From positions 248,001-312,000 of the forward strand of contig NZ_JAMJXC010000001.1 of assembly GCF_023571765.1 (NCBI RefSeq): 64,000 bases of DNA, written 5' to 3'. This DNA comes from Xanthobacter aminoxidans. GTDB taxonomy: Bacteria; Pseudomonadota; Alphaproteobacteria; Rhizobiales; Xanthobacteraceae. Position 1 is the first letter of the stretch. The number at the start of each line of letters is the position of its first letter. This document shows, piece after piece, positions 1 through 10,154 of this stretch. Position numbers and translations under genes: made by a program. Below the pieces are notes generated by a model. The model saw only the letters and a program-made list of their open reading frames with translations. It did not search any database and had not been told where the DNA came from.

Positions 1-1317
<1,317 letters not shown>

Positions 1318-1574
1318 GGCAGTCCTCCCTTTGGCGTGATGCCTTTGGTCTTGTTGCTTCGTCCTCGCCGGCCGCGATCCTTCAGGGATCTTCACGGGGG
1401 AACTTCGCGGGGAATTTCGCGGCCTTGGACTTTCGTCTTGGATACGCCCGCACCGTTTTCGCTTCTATGGGAAGAAACGGAATGACATTCGTGCCGCCTG
1501 AGCAATAATGCTGCGAACTGCATGCCCCGCCCGCCTCGGGCGGTGACAGGGTGCGGCAATTGGGGGAGGCGGGG

Positions 1575-1880
1575 ATGGCGAGAGGTAAGGGGAGGGCGCT
1601 CGGGGCGCGTGTCCTCGGGGTACTTGCGGCGACGGCTTTAGTCTCGGGCGCAGTTCTCGTCTCGGGCGCGCGCGCTCAGGCGCTGAGCGAACTCTCCTGC
1701 AAGGCGCTGTGGTACCAGCGCAACGCGGTCTATGCGGAGCAGGGCTATTGCTTCAAGACCAAGGACGCCATCGCCACCTTCGGCGCCCGTTGCTACGCCC
1801 CGTTCGGCAAATTGACGCCGGACCAGCAGCGCTATGTGAACGAGGTGCAGGCCTGGGAGGCCCGCAAAGGCTGCCGCTGA
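1575..1880 (+). CDS. Small secreted YARHG-domain-like protein
   Basis: Predicted export: the N-terminus (MARGKGRALGARVLGVLAAT) is basic then hydrophobic, with a likely signal peptidase site after ARAQA near residue 36. The mature part of about 65 residues has four Cys and the pattern LWYQRNAVYAEQGYCFKT followed by a C-terminal KGC, which resembles the YARHG domain (LWYxRNxIYAxxGYCF), an extracytoplasmic module of unknown role. I chose the ATG at 1575 because GGGGGAGGCGGGG lies just upstream; a GTG at 1551 in the same frame has no such site. It is transcribed away from gcl. Function unknown; the domain assignment is from memory of the motif. Confidence 0.75.
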   Translation: MARGKGRALGARVLGVLAATALVSGAVLVSGARAQALSELSCKALWYQRNAVYAEQGYCFKTKDAIATFGARCYAPFGKLTPDQQRYVNEVQAWEARKGCR

Positions 1881-2022
1881 GCGGGCGCTGATTCCGCATC
1901 CTGCTGCGAATGGATCGCAGAGACCCGCGACGATCGCGCTTGGCATGCTATAGATACCATCCCGCCCTGTCGGGGCTCCCGCGCGGTCGTCCGCCAGCCC
2001 CGCCACACCGCACCGCAACGAC

Positions 2023-3330
2023 ATGGCCACGGCGCCCATGACCGACATCGCCACGCGCGTCTACAACCACACCTGGAAGATCGACCCCATCGTGCGGTCC
2101 GTGCTCGACACGGACTTCTACAAGCTGCTGATGGGGCAGACGATCTTCAACCGGCACCGGTCGACCCGCGTCACCTTCGGCATCCACAATCGCTCCACTT
2201 CGGTGCGGCTGGCCGACATCATCGACATCGGCGCCCTGCGCGAGCAGCTCGACCATGTGCGCTCCCTCTCGCTCACGCGGGGCGAGAGCACCTGGCTGCG
2301 CGGCAACATGTTCTACGGCAAGCGGCAGATGTTCTCGCCGGACTATGTGGCCTGGCTGGAGGGCTTCCGCTTCCCCGCCTATCACCTGGAGAAGGTGGAC
2401 GGGCAGTACGAGCTGACCTTCGAGGGGCCGTGGGTCGAGACCACCATGTGGGAGATCCCCGCCCTCTCCATCATCAACGAATTGCGCTCGCGCGCCGTGC
2501 TGAAGGACATGGGCAAGTTCGAGCTGCAGATCCTCTATGCCCGGGCCATGGCGCGGGTGTGGGAGAAGGTGCAGTTCCTGAAGTCCCTCGGCCGCATCAA
2601 CATCGCCGATTTCGGCACCCGCCGCCGCCACGGCTATCTCTGGCAGGACTGGTGCGTGCAGGCGCTGATGGAGGGGCTGGGCGAGGGCTTCCTCGGCACC
2701 TCCAACTGCCTCATCGCGCTGCGCCACGAGGTGGAGGCCACAGGCACCAACGCCCACGAGCTGCCCATGGTCTATGCGGCGCTCGCCCGCAACGACGACG
2801 AATTGCGCTGGGCGCCCTACCAGGTGCTCGCCGACTGGCAGGACGATTACGACGGCAATTTGCGCGTCATCCTGCCCGATACCTACGGCACCTCAGGCTT
2901 CCTGGAACGCGCCCCCGACTGGGTGACGCACTGGACCGGCATCCGCATCGACAGCAAGGACCCCATCGCCGGCGGCGAGGAGGCCATCGCGTGGTGGACG
3001 TCCCGCGGGCAGGACCCGCGGGAGAAGCTCGCCATCTTCTCCGACGCCCTCGATGCGGAGGAGGTGGCGCGCATCCACCGTACCTTCGCCGGCCGCATCC
3101 GCCTCGGCTTCGGCTGGGGCACGCTGCTCACCAACGATTTCCGGGGCCTGGCGCCCAACGGGGCGCTCGATCCCATCTCCATCGTCTGCAAGGTGATCGC
3201 CGCCAACGGCCACCCGGCGGTGAAGCTCTCCGACAACCCCACCAAGGCCATGGGGCCGCCCAGCGAGGTCGAGCGCTACAAAAGGGTGTTCGAGGTGGGC
3301 GAGCAAGAGGCGCGTAGCGCCCTGGTTTAG
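2023..3330 (+). CDS. pncB: Nicotinate phosphoribosyltransferase
   Basis: Makes nicotinate mononucleotide from nicotinate and PRPP, the salvage entry to NAD. The protein is 435 residues, the usual length for the family. Diagnostic stretches are [11 protein letters not shown] near residue 30, [19 protein letters not shown] near 138, [12 protein letters not shown] near 200, GTSNCLIA near 225 and SFGWGT-like [12 protein letters not shown] near 363. The ATG at 2023 has no clear ribosome site; an in-frame ATG at 2038 gives [14 protein letters not shown], which matches the usual N-terminus and is an equally good start. The gene stands alone and ends in a hairpin facing the convergent hydrolase gene. 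Confidence 0.95.
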   Translation: MATAPMTDIATRVYNHTWKIDPIVRSVLDTDFYKLLMGQTIFNRHRSTRVTFGIHNRSTSVRLADIIDIGALREQLDHVRSLSLTRGESTWLRGNMFYGKRQMFSPDYVAWLEGFRFPAYHLEKVDGQYELTFEGPWVETTMWEIPALSIINELRSRAVLKDMGKFELQILYARAMARVWEKVQFLKSLGRINIADFGTRRRHGYLWQDWCVQALMEGLGEGFLGTSNCLIALRHEVEATGTNAHELPMVYAALARNDDELRWAPYQVLADWQDDYDGNLRVILPDTYGTSGFLERAPDWVTHWTGIRIDSKDPIAGGEEAIAWWTSRGQDPREKLAIFSDALDAEEVARIHRTFAGRIRLGFGWGTLLTNDFRGLAPNGALDPISIVCKVIAANGHPAVKLSDNPTKAMGPPSEVERYKRVFEVGEQEARSALV

Positions 3331-3351
3331 AGGGCGGCGCGCACCGCCCTC
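3330..3351. terminator. Hairpin between convergent genes
   Basis: GAGGGCGG and CCGCCCTC form a perfect 8-bp stem around a 6-base loop directly at the pncB stop codon, between pncB and the convergent acylase gene. There is no following T-run, so it may be a weak terminator or only an end-of-gene hairpin. Confidence 0.45.
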
Positions 3352-3381
3352 GTGTGAGGCGCGGCGCGCGGTCCCGCCGGC

Positions 3382-4488
3382 TCAGTTCTTCAGCGCCGCC
3401 GTCCCGTCCACCGCCGCCGGGAATGGCAGGTCCGTGATCAGCCGCGCGCTCGGCTTGTCCTGGGCGAAGATGGTGTCGAGATCGAGGGTCAGGAACGTCG
3501 TCCGGTGGGCGTAGTCGGTGATCATCAGCTTGTTGTGGGTGAGGTCCTTGATGGCGACCCACTGGGTGTAGTCCGAGACCACCGCGTCGCCGTCCTTGCT
3601 CTGCGCGACGCCCAGCGGAATATCCACCGTGTTCAGGATGTGGCCGATGGCGGCGGAGGCGTCGGCGGCGTCCTTCGGCTGGGCCATGGAATGGCGCATG
3701 AAGGCCGCGCGCACGAAGCGCGAGGGCGGGGTGAAGTCGCCCGGCAGCCCGGTGGCGCCGCCGCCCTGGCCGATGGCCGTGACGTTGGCCGTGCCGAACC
3801 GGCGGTCGGCGACGCCCATGGTGGAGAGATTGAGGTAGTTGCGCAGGTTCAGGAGATGCCAGTCATAGGGCGGCGAATTGGTGAGGACGCTCGCCACATT
3901 GTCGTGGATCTGCAGTTCGCCCCCCACATATTCCACGATGATGCTGGCGCCCGAGCGGTCGGTGAAGACCATGTGGATGGTGGGCGGGGTCGGCCCGCTC
4001 GGCAGCGAGGCATCGGACCAGACCTTGGTCTTCGCCAGAGCGGCCCGCATCTCGGCCACCGTGCCGTGCATCCCCAGCGCCCAGGCGCCGAAGCCGAGGA
4101 TGGAGACGTAGGATGTGTCCGCCTTGGTGACGGTCTGGTAGGTGGTGAAGCCGGGCAGGAAATTGCCGCTCATGCCGAGGCCGGCCGCGTTCTGTCCCTC
4201 CAGCACGGCGCCGCCGGGGATGATCTCGGCGCTGATCCCGACGACCGGATAGAGCGTCTTCACCTTGTTCTCGGGCAGGCCGAGGTTCGAGGGCGCCGTG
4301 AGCGTCAGGGCCGTGCCCTTGGGCATGCTCACGAGCGTCCATTTCATGTCGAACGCCCATTCCATGGTGCGGCCGGCGATCACCGTCTTGTCGGCCGCGA
4401 CCACGTTCACCGCGGTGCAGGCCACGGCGAGCCCGGCGTTCTGGATGGGAAGGAATGCGGCAAGTGCAGCCGCCAGGATGCCTTTCAT
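3382..4488 (-). CDS. Secreted choloylglycine hydrolase/penicillin V acylase family protein
   Basis: Member of the linear-amide C-N hydrolase (Ntn) family, whose nucleophile is an N-terminal Cys exposed by processing. The start at 4488 (MKGILAAALAAFLPIQ) follows GGAGGACGCTTCC; a longer frame from 4524 has no site. The signal peptide ends at GLAVA and the next residue is the Cys of CTAVNVVA, so signal removal would itself bare the nucleophile. Other family residues are visible: GRTMEW with the active-site Arg, NAAGLGMSGNFLPG, LTNSPPYDWHLLNLRNYL with the oxyanion Asn, and SRFVRAAF with the second Arg. Length is 368 residues. The substrate cannot be read from sequence: bile acids are unlikely in a soil bacterium; N-acyl homoserine lactones or other amides are possible. 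Confidence 0.9.
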   Translation of the reverse strand: MKGILAAALAAFLPIQNAGLAVACTAVNVVAADKTVIAGRTMEWAFDMKWTLVSMPKGTALTLTAPSNLGLPENKVKTLYPVVGISAEIIPGGAVLEGQNAAGLGMSGNFLPGFTTYQTVTKADTSYVSILGFGAWALGMHGTVAEMRAALAKTKVWSDASLPSGPTPPTIHMVFTDRSGASIIVEYVGGELQIHDNVASVLTNSPPYDWHLLNLRNYLNLSTMGVADRRFGTANVTAIGQGGGATGLPGDFTPPSRFVRAAFMRHSMAQPKDAADASAAIGHILNTVDIPLGVAQSKDGDAVVSDYTQWVAIKDLTHNKLMITDYAHRTTFLTLDLDTIFAQDKPSARLITDLPFPAAVDGTAALKN

Positions 4489-4702
4489 GGAAGCGTCCTC
4501 CGTTTGTGTCGCAGACCGCCGCACGGGCGCTTGCGTTCTGGATCGTCATTGCCGCCCGCGATCGCGACACGCCGTGATCGTATCAGCCCCATACGGTGCC
4601 CGCTTTGATTGGATGACGGAGCTTGCGTTGCGCTGGGCGCCGGTCGCAGCGGACCGCAGTGGCGCAGCGGGCGACGACGGGGTCTGCCTTCGCGTGAATC
4701 TG

Positions 4703-4731
4703 CTTTAAATCCATCGATATTGCGGTATAAT
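4703..4731 (+). promoter_or_regulatory. Candidate promoter of the peroxiredoxin gene
   Basis: The 50 bases before the peroxiredoxin gene are strikingly AT-rich for this genome and contain a consensus TATAAT at 4726-4731; the best -35 candidates (TGCTTT or CTTTAA at 4701-4708) are weak. The -10 box lies about 40 bases before the start codon. An activator such as OxyR could make up for a poor -35, but I see no convincing OxyR site. Confidence 0.4.
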
Positions 4732-4771
4732 ATTCACATATACAGTTTTCAGATGTTGATTGGAGATGACC

Positions 4772-5410
4772 ATGGCGACGCTGCGACTGGGCGATGTGGT
4801 TCCGGATTTCGAGGCCGTGACCACCGAAGGCCCCATCAAGTTTCATGAGTGGCTCGGCGACAGCTGGGGCATCCTGTTTTCCCACCCCAAGAACTTCACC
4901 CCGGTCTGCACCACCGAGCTGGGCCAGGCGTCCCACCTCAAGCCCGAGTTCGACGCGCGCGGCGTGAAGCTGCTCGGCCTGTCGGTGGATGCCATCGACA
5001 ACCACCCGGCCTGGGTGGGCGACATCAAGGATGCCACCGGCGCCACCCTCAACTTCCCGCTGATCGCCGATTCCGACCGCAAGGTCTCCGACCTCTACGA
5101 CCTCATCCACCCCAATGCGAACGACACGCTCACCGTGCGCTCGGTGTTCATCATCGGCCCGGACAAGAAGCTGAAGCTGTCGCTCACCTACCCGGCCTCC
5201 ACCGGCCGCAACTTCGCGGAAATCCTGCGCGTGGTGGACAGCCTCCAGCTCACCGCCAAGCACTCCGTGGCGACGCCGGTGGACTGGAAGAACGGCGACG
5301 ACGTCATCATCGTCCCCTCGCTCTCGGACGATGCCGCCAAGGAGAAGTTCCCGGACGGCTGGACCACCGTGAAGCCCTATCTGCGCGTGGTGCGCCAGCC
5401 CGGCGCGTGA
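4772..5410 (+). CDS. 1-Cys peroxiredoxin (Prx6 type)
   Basis: Thiol peroxidase that reduces hydrogen peroxide and organic peroxides. The active-site motif is PVCTTELG at about residue 45, within the segment FSHPKNFTPVC typical of the Prx6 subfamily; no second resolving Cys is seen, and the 212-residue length with the long C-terminal extension (WKNGDDVIIVPSLSDD...) fits 1-Cys enzymes. I chose the ATG at 4772 because TTGGAG sits six bases upstream; ATG 4766 and TTG 4760 are in frame but overlap that site. The gene is monocistronic, with an AT-rich promoter region before it and a palindromic repeat after it. Confidence 0.93.
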   Translation: MATLRLGDVVPDFEAVTTEGPIKFHEWLGDSWGILFSHPKNFTPVCTTELGQASHLKPEFDARGVKLLGLSVDAIDNHPAWVGDIKDATGATLNFPLIADSDRKVSDLYDLIHPNANDTLTVRSVFIIGPDKKLKLSLTYPASTGRNFAEILRVVDSLQLTAKHSVATPVDWKNGDDVIIVPSLSDDAAKEKFPDGWTTVKPYLRVVRQPGA

Positions 5411-5424
5411 GTCGGCCTAACTGT

Positions 5425-5586
5425 GCCCCGGACAAGCGACGGCGCAGCCGGAGCGCTGATCCGGGGCCCAGCGCACAAGTGCCGCGCAGCGGGCAAAACC
5501 TAAGAGTGCTGCGGTAACGAAGCGCCTTCGGCGGCCCCTTGCGCTGGACCCCGGCTCGCATTCCGCTGCGCTGCATGCGTCCGGGG
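5425..5586. repeat. Intergenic imperfect palindromic repeat
   Basis: Between the peroxiredoxin gene and the CBS gene lie nested inverted repeats: outer arms GCCCCGGAC (5425-5433) and GTCCGGGG (5579-5586), inner arms CCGGGGCCCAGCGCA (5461-5475) and TGCGCTGGACCCCGG (5540-5554) with one mismatch. This layout, with the GCGCTGGACCCCGG core, resembles the dispersed palindromic elements found many times between genes in Rhizobiales. It holds no gene. Copy number in the genome cannot be judged from here. Confidence 0.7.
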
Positions 5587-5620
5587 AACGGCGCGGAGGG
5601 GCCTCCGCGCCGCAAAACCC

Positions 5621-6052
5621 TCAGGCCGACATGATGTAGTCGCGCAGCTGGGCGCTCTCGCGCTCCATTTCCTCCACGCGATACTTCACCACGTCGCCGA
5701 TGGAGATGATGCCCACGACCTTGCCGCCGGACACCACGGGCACGTGGCGGAAGCGGCCGCGGGTCATGCGTTCCATGATCTGGGGCACGGTCTCGTCGGG
5801 GGCGCAGGTGACGACCGCCTTGGTCATCAGCCCGGCGAGCGGCTCGGCCAGCACGTCCACGCCGCGCTCGCCGATGAGGCGCACCACGTCGCGCTCGGAG
5901 ATGATGCCCTCCACCCCCATGTCCCCATTGGTGACGACGATGGCGCCGATGCGGTTGCGCGCGAGGCTGGCCACGGCATCGCCGAGGGTGGCGTCGGGGG
6001 ACAGGGTGACGATGTCGTTGCCCTTGCGGCTCAGGATGACGGTCACGGACAT
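5621..6052 (-). CDS. CBS-domain pair protein
   Basis: A 143-residue protein made almost only of two CBS domains (residues about 8-62 and 75-130). Each has the typical ending, VEGIISERDVVRLIGE and VVGIISIGDVVKYRVEE. Such tandem pairs bind adenosine nucleotides or S-adenosyl ligands and act as energy or ligand sensors, usually on a partner. The start at 6052 follows AGGGAGAATGCGCC. No partner domain is fused, so the target is unknown. The close homologues I recall are alphaproteobacterial stand-alone CBS proteins. Confidence 0.88.
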   Translation of the reverse strand: MSVTVILSRKGNDIVTLSPDATLGDAVASLARNRIGAIVVTNGDMGVEGIISERDVVRLIGERGVDVLAEPLAGLMTKAVVTCAPDETVPQIMERMTRGRFRHVPVVSGGKVVGIISIGDVVKYRVEEMERESAQLRDYIMSA

Positions 6053-6207
6053 TGGCGCATTCTCCCTAGCTGGTGGATCCAGGGGCCCGCTCCGCCGACG
6101 GGGCCTTCTCTGGAAACGATCCGGACAGGGATGATCCCTCGCATCGCAGTGCGACGCAAGCGCGCAGCGCAGTCCGCGCACCACGACCTTGGCAGTATGA
6201 ATCCCGC

Positions 6208-6963
6208 TCAGGCCACCCGCCGGCGCGGCACCGGATCGAACAGGGGGAACAGCAGCAGGCCGGCGACGAAGCCGCCGATATGGGCCTGCCACGCCACCTC
6301 CGCATCCTCCGTCCCGGGCAGGGAAACCCCGAACGCGAACAGGAGGTTGAAGGCGAACCACGCGCCCACGAAGATCAGCACCCTCTTGTCGCTGAAATTT
6401 TCCCTCAGCGAGCCGGCCGGCTGGTGATCGGCGAAGATGGTGCGGTAGCTGGACAGCGCGCCGCCGGGCGCGAAGGTGAAGCGCACCGCCGCCGCCATGG
6501 TGCCGGAAATGGCCGCCGAGGCGCCGATGAGCGGCGCGATGGCGTCGCTATTGGCGAGATAGTGCGCCCCCGCGCCCGCCGCCGCCGTGACCGCGCAGAA
6601 CAGCCAGAAGCGCGTGGAGCCGAACCGCCGCGCCACCGGCGTGCCGAAGGCGAGCAGCCACACGAGATTGACGATGAGGTGCATCCAGTTGGCGTGGAGC
6701 AGCGCGTAGCTCACCACGGTCCACAGCTTCGGGCCCATGCCGCCCGGCAGGTAGAACATGGTGTCCGGCAGGGTGTAGCGGGCCGGGATGAAGGCGAAAT
6801 AGGTGAGAACCTCGATGTCCGCATCCTGCGACAGCAGCAGCACGCGGATGGCATGGATCGCCACCAGCCCAAGCGCCATCACCGCCACCGCGCCGGGCAC
6901 GTTGAAGACGGGCTCCCGATGCGATGTGCCGGGATAGGTGGGGCGGTCGAGCACGCCTTGCAC
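6208..6963 (-). CDS. Rhomboid-family intramembrane serine protease
   Basis: Membrane protein with about six hydrophobic helices. The serine motif is GASAAISG and the histidine lies in HIGGFVAGLLLFPLFDP, the catalytic Ser-His dyad of rhomboids; HANWMHLIVNLVWLLAFG matches the helix 2 segment with the oxyanion His/Asn. The start is unsure: GTG at 6963 gives a short polar lead before EPVFNVP, as in relatives, while TTG at 7017 gives 269 residues; neither has a strong ribosome site. Rhomboids cleave transmembrane proteins inside the bilayer; the substrate is unknown. Its 5' end faces the DUF3806-like gene. Confidence 0.88.
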   Translation of the reverse strand: MQGVLDRPTYPGTSHREPVFNVPGAVAVMALGLVAIHAIRVLLLSQDADIEVLTYFAFIPARYTLPDTMFYLPGGMGPKLWTVVSYALLHANWMHLIVNLVWLLAFGTPVARRFGSTRFWLFCAVTAAAGAGAHYLANSDAIAPLIGASAAISGTMAAAVRFTFAPGGALSSYRTIFADHQPAGSLRENFSDKRVLIFVGAWFAFNLLFAFGVSLPGTEDAEVAWQAHIGGFVAGLLLFPLFDPVPRRRVA

Positions 6964-7095
6964 ATAGGAGCCGCCGCCCGGCGCGGCAAGGGAAAAGCGT
7001 GGAGCAAGTCCGTGCAACCTGGGCCGGACCTGTTACAACTCGGTGGTCGATGCCTGGCAAGCGGGCGCGCGTTCAAGGATCGCCGCGGAGCGGGG

Positions 7096-7557
7096 ATGGC
7101 GAAACCTTACTTTCGAGAGCTCAATGAAGACGAGCTGAAAATGTTCAACTATTGGCGGGAGGAGTTCTCGACCTTCTTTGCCGATGCGAACAAGCACCGG
7201 TTCGAGACGGTTGACGGCAAGCTTGGGCTGATCCAGCACATTCTGGACAGCGGTGAGGCGACACTCGAACGGCAGGACTTGCTGCAGGGGCTCGGCGTGC
7301 TGTTCGGCGACGCGCTCGCCATGGAGCTGAACCTTGAATGGGCCTTTGTGGCCGATGAAATGGGTGAAGCTCCGGTCGTTAGGCGTCCGGGAACGTCCTT
7401 CAATCTGGGCGCCTTCTACGCAATCGAGAAACGCGTTTCCCTGGAAGAAGTGCCGATCGACATCTTTGATCTGTTCAATGCCTTCTGCGCCCTCTCCGCT
7501 CCGATCCTGCGGAAGCCCTCATTGTGGGCGCGCCTGTTCGGTCCGCGAACGGTCTGA
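7096..7557 (+). CDS. DUF3806-like protein
   Basis: Soluble protein of 153 residues with no signal peptide or membrane helix. The segment LGVLFGDALAMELNLEWAFV followed by RRPGTSF and an acidic C-terminal part looks like the DUF3806 family, which has no known function. The ATG at 7096 follows GCGGAGCGGGG. It is divergent from the rhomboid gene and convergent with the outer-membrane protein gene. Its base composition is slightly lower in GC than its neighbours. Confidence 0.7.
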   Translation: MAKPYFRELNEDELKMFNYWREEFSTFFADANKHRFETVDGKLGLIQHILDSGEATLERQDLLQGLGVLFGDALAMELNLEWAFVADEMGEAPVVRRPGTSFNLGAFYAIEKRVSLEEVPIDIFDLFNAFCALSAPILRKPSLWARLFGPRTV

Positions 7558-7603
7558 TGGGCTTGCCCGCAAACGACGAAGCTCTCGCTGAGACGTCTCG
7601 CCC

Positions 7604-8332
7604 CTACAGCGCGTAGCGCAGGCCGAAGCGCACCTGCTGGGCGGTGGAATTGCCCAGGGCGAGGCCGCCGGCATAGGCGGGGCTGCCGAGGTCGAGATAG
7701 CGGTAGCCGAGATCGAGGCTGAAGCTGCTCGACACCGCGAAGGACACGCCGGCCCCGGCCGACCAGGCGAAGTCCCAGGAATTGCCCGCCGGCTGAAGCC
7801 CCGCCGGGGCGTTCAGCGTGTTGATGGCGAAGCCCGCGCCGGCGCTCAGATACGGCGTGAATCCGGCCAGCGTGATGATGTCCCAGTAGACGCTGGCGAG
7901 CCCCACCGTGGCGCTAGCGCCGACGCCCGGTCCGAACGGCGAGAGGCTGGCCGATCCCAGGGAGAGATAGTCGAGGCTCACCTCGGCGCGCAGGAAGGGG
8001 AGGAAGCGATAGCCGATGCCGCCCCCCAGCGACCAGCCGGCGCCGGAGACATCGAGCCCGGTGGGCAGGCCGAGATAGGAGAGGCTGGCGCTGCTCGCGG
8101 GGACGTAGCCCACGTCGGCGCGGAAATACCAGCCGGCCGCCGCATCCTCGCTCACCGCCGGGGCGGCGAGGGAGAAGTCGCCCGGCTTGCCGAGAGAGGC
8201 CATCATGGCCTCCATCTCCGCATCCGCCTTGTCGGCGGCGTGCGCCGCGCCGGCAAACGCGGTTCCTGCCAGCGCCGCGATCGCGAGAGAGGCCAGAAGA
8301 AGACGCCCGGCCCGACCAAACACACACATCAT
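7604..8332 (-). CDS. Outer-membrane beta-barrel protein
   Basis: 242 residues. A signal peptide (ends near AGAAHA, residue 32) is followed by about 35 polar residues and then alternating beta-strand segments: GWYFRADVGYV, GWSLGGGIGYRF, LRAEVSLDYLSLG, TPYLSAGAGFAIN, SFSLDLGYRYLDLG and VRFGLRYAL at the C-terminus. This is the porin-like OmpA/Omp31 barrel type (eight strands). It is probably a structural or surface protein; no specific ligand is evident. Two ATG codons (8332, 8329) follow one another and either may be used; there is only a weak GGGTCGTC upstream. Confidence 0.85.
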   Translation of the reverse strand: MMCVFGRAGRLLLASLAIAALAGTAFAGAAHAADKADAEMEAMMASLGKPGDFSLAAPAVSEDAAAGWYFRADVGYVPASSASLSYLGLPTGLDVSGAGWSLGGGIGYRFLPFLRAEVSLDYLSLGSASLSPFGPGVGASATVGLASVYWDIITLAGFTPYLSAGAGFAINTLNAPAGLQPAGNSWDFAWSAGAGVSFAVSSSFSLDLGYRYLDLGSPAYAGGLALGNSTAQQVRFGLRYAL

Positions 8333-8475
8333 GACGACCCGCCCGAGAAATGCTCTGGACGGATGTGTGCCACGGGGAGGCTTAAGGCCGGATTAACCCT
8401 GATGAAGCGTTAAGCTCTGGCGCGGCAAAGGAATTTGGAACGGCGGCGCCGCCACCGTTCCGGTCGTCGCCCCGC

Positions 8476-9819
8476 TCAGGCGGCGGCGCGCTGGAGGGCG
8501 TCGATCACCTCGTCCACCACGGTCTCGACGAGATCGCGGTCGTCGCCCTCGCCCATCACGCGGATGACCGGCTCGGTGCCCGAGGGGCGGATGATGAGGC
8601 GGCCGTGGTTGGAGAGGCGGCGCTCGGCATCGGCGATGGCGATCTTCACCTTCTCGTTTTCCAAGGGCGCGCCGTCGCTGTAGCGCACGTTCTTGAGGAT
8701 CTGCGGCAGCGGATCGAAGCGATGGCAGACCTCGGAGACGGGCTTCTCCTGCCGCGCCACCACCGCCAGCACCTGAAGCGCCGCGACAAGGCCGTCGCCG
8801 GTGGTGGAATAATCGGACAGGATGATGTGGCCGGACTGCTCGCCGCCCACATTGTAGCCGTCGGCGCGCATGCGCTCGAGCACGTAGCGGTCGCCCACCC
8901 CGGTGCGGGCCAGCGCGATGCCCTCGCCGGCGAGGTGCCGCTCCAGCCCGAGGTTGGACATGACGGTGGCCACCAGCCCGTCGCGGGCGAGGCGGCCGTC
9001 TTCCTTGAAGCTCTCGGCGATGACGGCCATGAGCTGGTCGCCGTCCACCGTGTGGCCCTTCTCGTCCACGATCATCACCCGGTCGGCGTCACCGTCGAGG
9101 GCGATGCCGATGTCGGCGCGCACTTCCCGCACCTTGGCGGAGAGCGCGGCCGGGGAGGTGGAGCCCACGTCCCGGTTGATGTTCATGCCGTCCGGCTCGA
9201 CGCCGATGGCGATCACCTCGGCGCCCAGCTCCCACAGGGCCTCCGGCGCCACGCGGTAGCCGGCGCCGTGGGCGCAGTCCACCACCACGCGGATGCCCTC
9301 GAACGACTGGTTCCGCGGCAGGGTGCGCTTGGCATATTCGATATAGCGGGCGTGCACGCCCTCCAGCCGCCGGGCGCGGCCGATCTCGGCGGGCTTGGCG
9401 AGGCGCTTGGCGAGGTCCTCGTCGATCAGCTCCTCGATCTCGCGCTCCACCTCGTCGGAGAGCTTGAAGCCGTCCGGGCCGAACAGCTTGATGCCGTTGT
9501 CGTCGAACGGATTGTGCGAGGCGGAGATCATCACCCCGAGGTCGGCGCGCATGGAGCGGGTGAGCATGCCCACCGCCGGCGTCGGCATGGGGCCGAGCAG
9601 CAGCACGTCCATGCCCACCGAGGTGAAGCCGGCCACCAGCGCGTTCTCGATCATGTAGCCGGACAGCCGCGTGTCCTTGCCGATGACCACCCGGTGGCGA
9701 TATTCGCCGCGCTGGAACACCAGCCCCGCCGCCATGCCGACCCTCAGCGCCAGATCCGCCGTGAGCGAGGCATTGGCGCGCCCGCGCACGCCGTCCGTTC
9801 CGAAATACCTGCGCGACAT
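8476..9819 (-). CDS. glmM: Phosphoglucosamine mutase
   Basis: Converts glucosamine-6-phosphate to glucosamine-1-phosphate for UDP-GlcNAc, and so for peptidoglycan and lipopolysaccharide. 447 residues, the normal length. The N-terminus [11 protein letters not shown], the phosphoserine loop [17 protein letters not shown] (Ser near residue 101), the metal-binding DGDADR near 240, the sugar-binding GGEQSGHII near 325 and the phosphate-binding [12 protein letters not shown] near 410 are all intact. The start at 9819 ([10 protein letters not shown]) follows GAGAGGGACC. It is divergent from the PfkB kinase gene across 335 bases. Confidence 0.97.
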   Translation of the reverse strand: MSRRYFGTDGVRGRANASLTADLALRVGMAAGLVFQRGEYRHRVVIGKDTRLSGYMIENALVAGFTSVGMDVLLLGPMPTPAVGMLTRSMRADLGVMISASHNPFDDNGIKLFGPDGFKLSDEVEREIEELIDEDLAKRLAKPAEIGRARRLEGVHARYIEYAKRTLPRNQSFEGIRVVVDCAHGAGYRVAPEALWELGAEVIAIGVEPDGMNINRDVGSTSPAALSAKVREVRADIGIALDGDADRVMIVDEKGHTVDGDQLMAVIAESFKEDGRLARDGLVATVMSNLGLERHLAGEGIALARTGVGDRYVLERMRADGYNVGGEQSGHIILSDYSTTGDGLVAALQVLAVVARQEKPVSEVCHRFDPLPQILKNVRYSDGAPLENEKVKIAIADAERRLSNHGRLIIRPSGTEPVIRVMGEGDDRDLVETVVDEVIDALQRAAA

Positions 9820-10154
9820 GGTCCCTCTCGTCGCCGTAGAATCCCGACGCACCGTGCCCCCGCTGGTGCGCCGCCGAAGCTGCCTTTAGCACCCGGAAGG
9901 TCCCGCGCGGCATCACGTCTCGTGACGCTCCGCAACGTGCGCTCCGCCTGTGCTTCGGGCAGGCCCCGTTTGTAAGCAGACGGATGGAATTGTTCAGAAC
10001 GCCGCCCCGGTTGCAAGTGCGAAGGCGCGGGCCCGGGCGAGGCGGGCGGCATTCCTTGCGAAAAGGTTAAGGGGTAGGCAACGGCTGCTGGCCCGGCGAT
10101 TGCACCGCATCAGGGCGGATGCTACCCCTCGCCGAATCTTCCGGAGACCTTCCC
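9820..10154. other. Intergenic region between glmM and the kinase gene
   Basis: 335 bases separating two divergent genes; it must hold both promoters. I see no gene, RNA or strong hairpin in it. Possible -35/-10 pairs are too weak to place. Confidence 0.5.
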
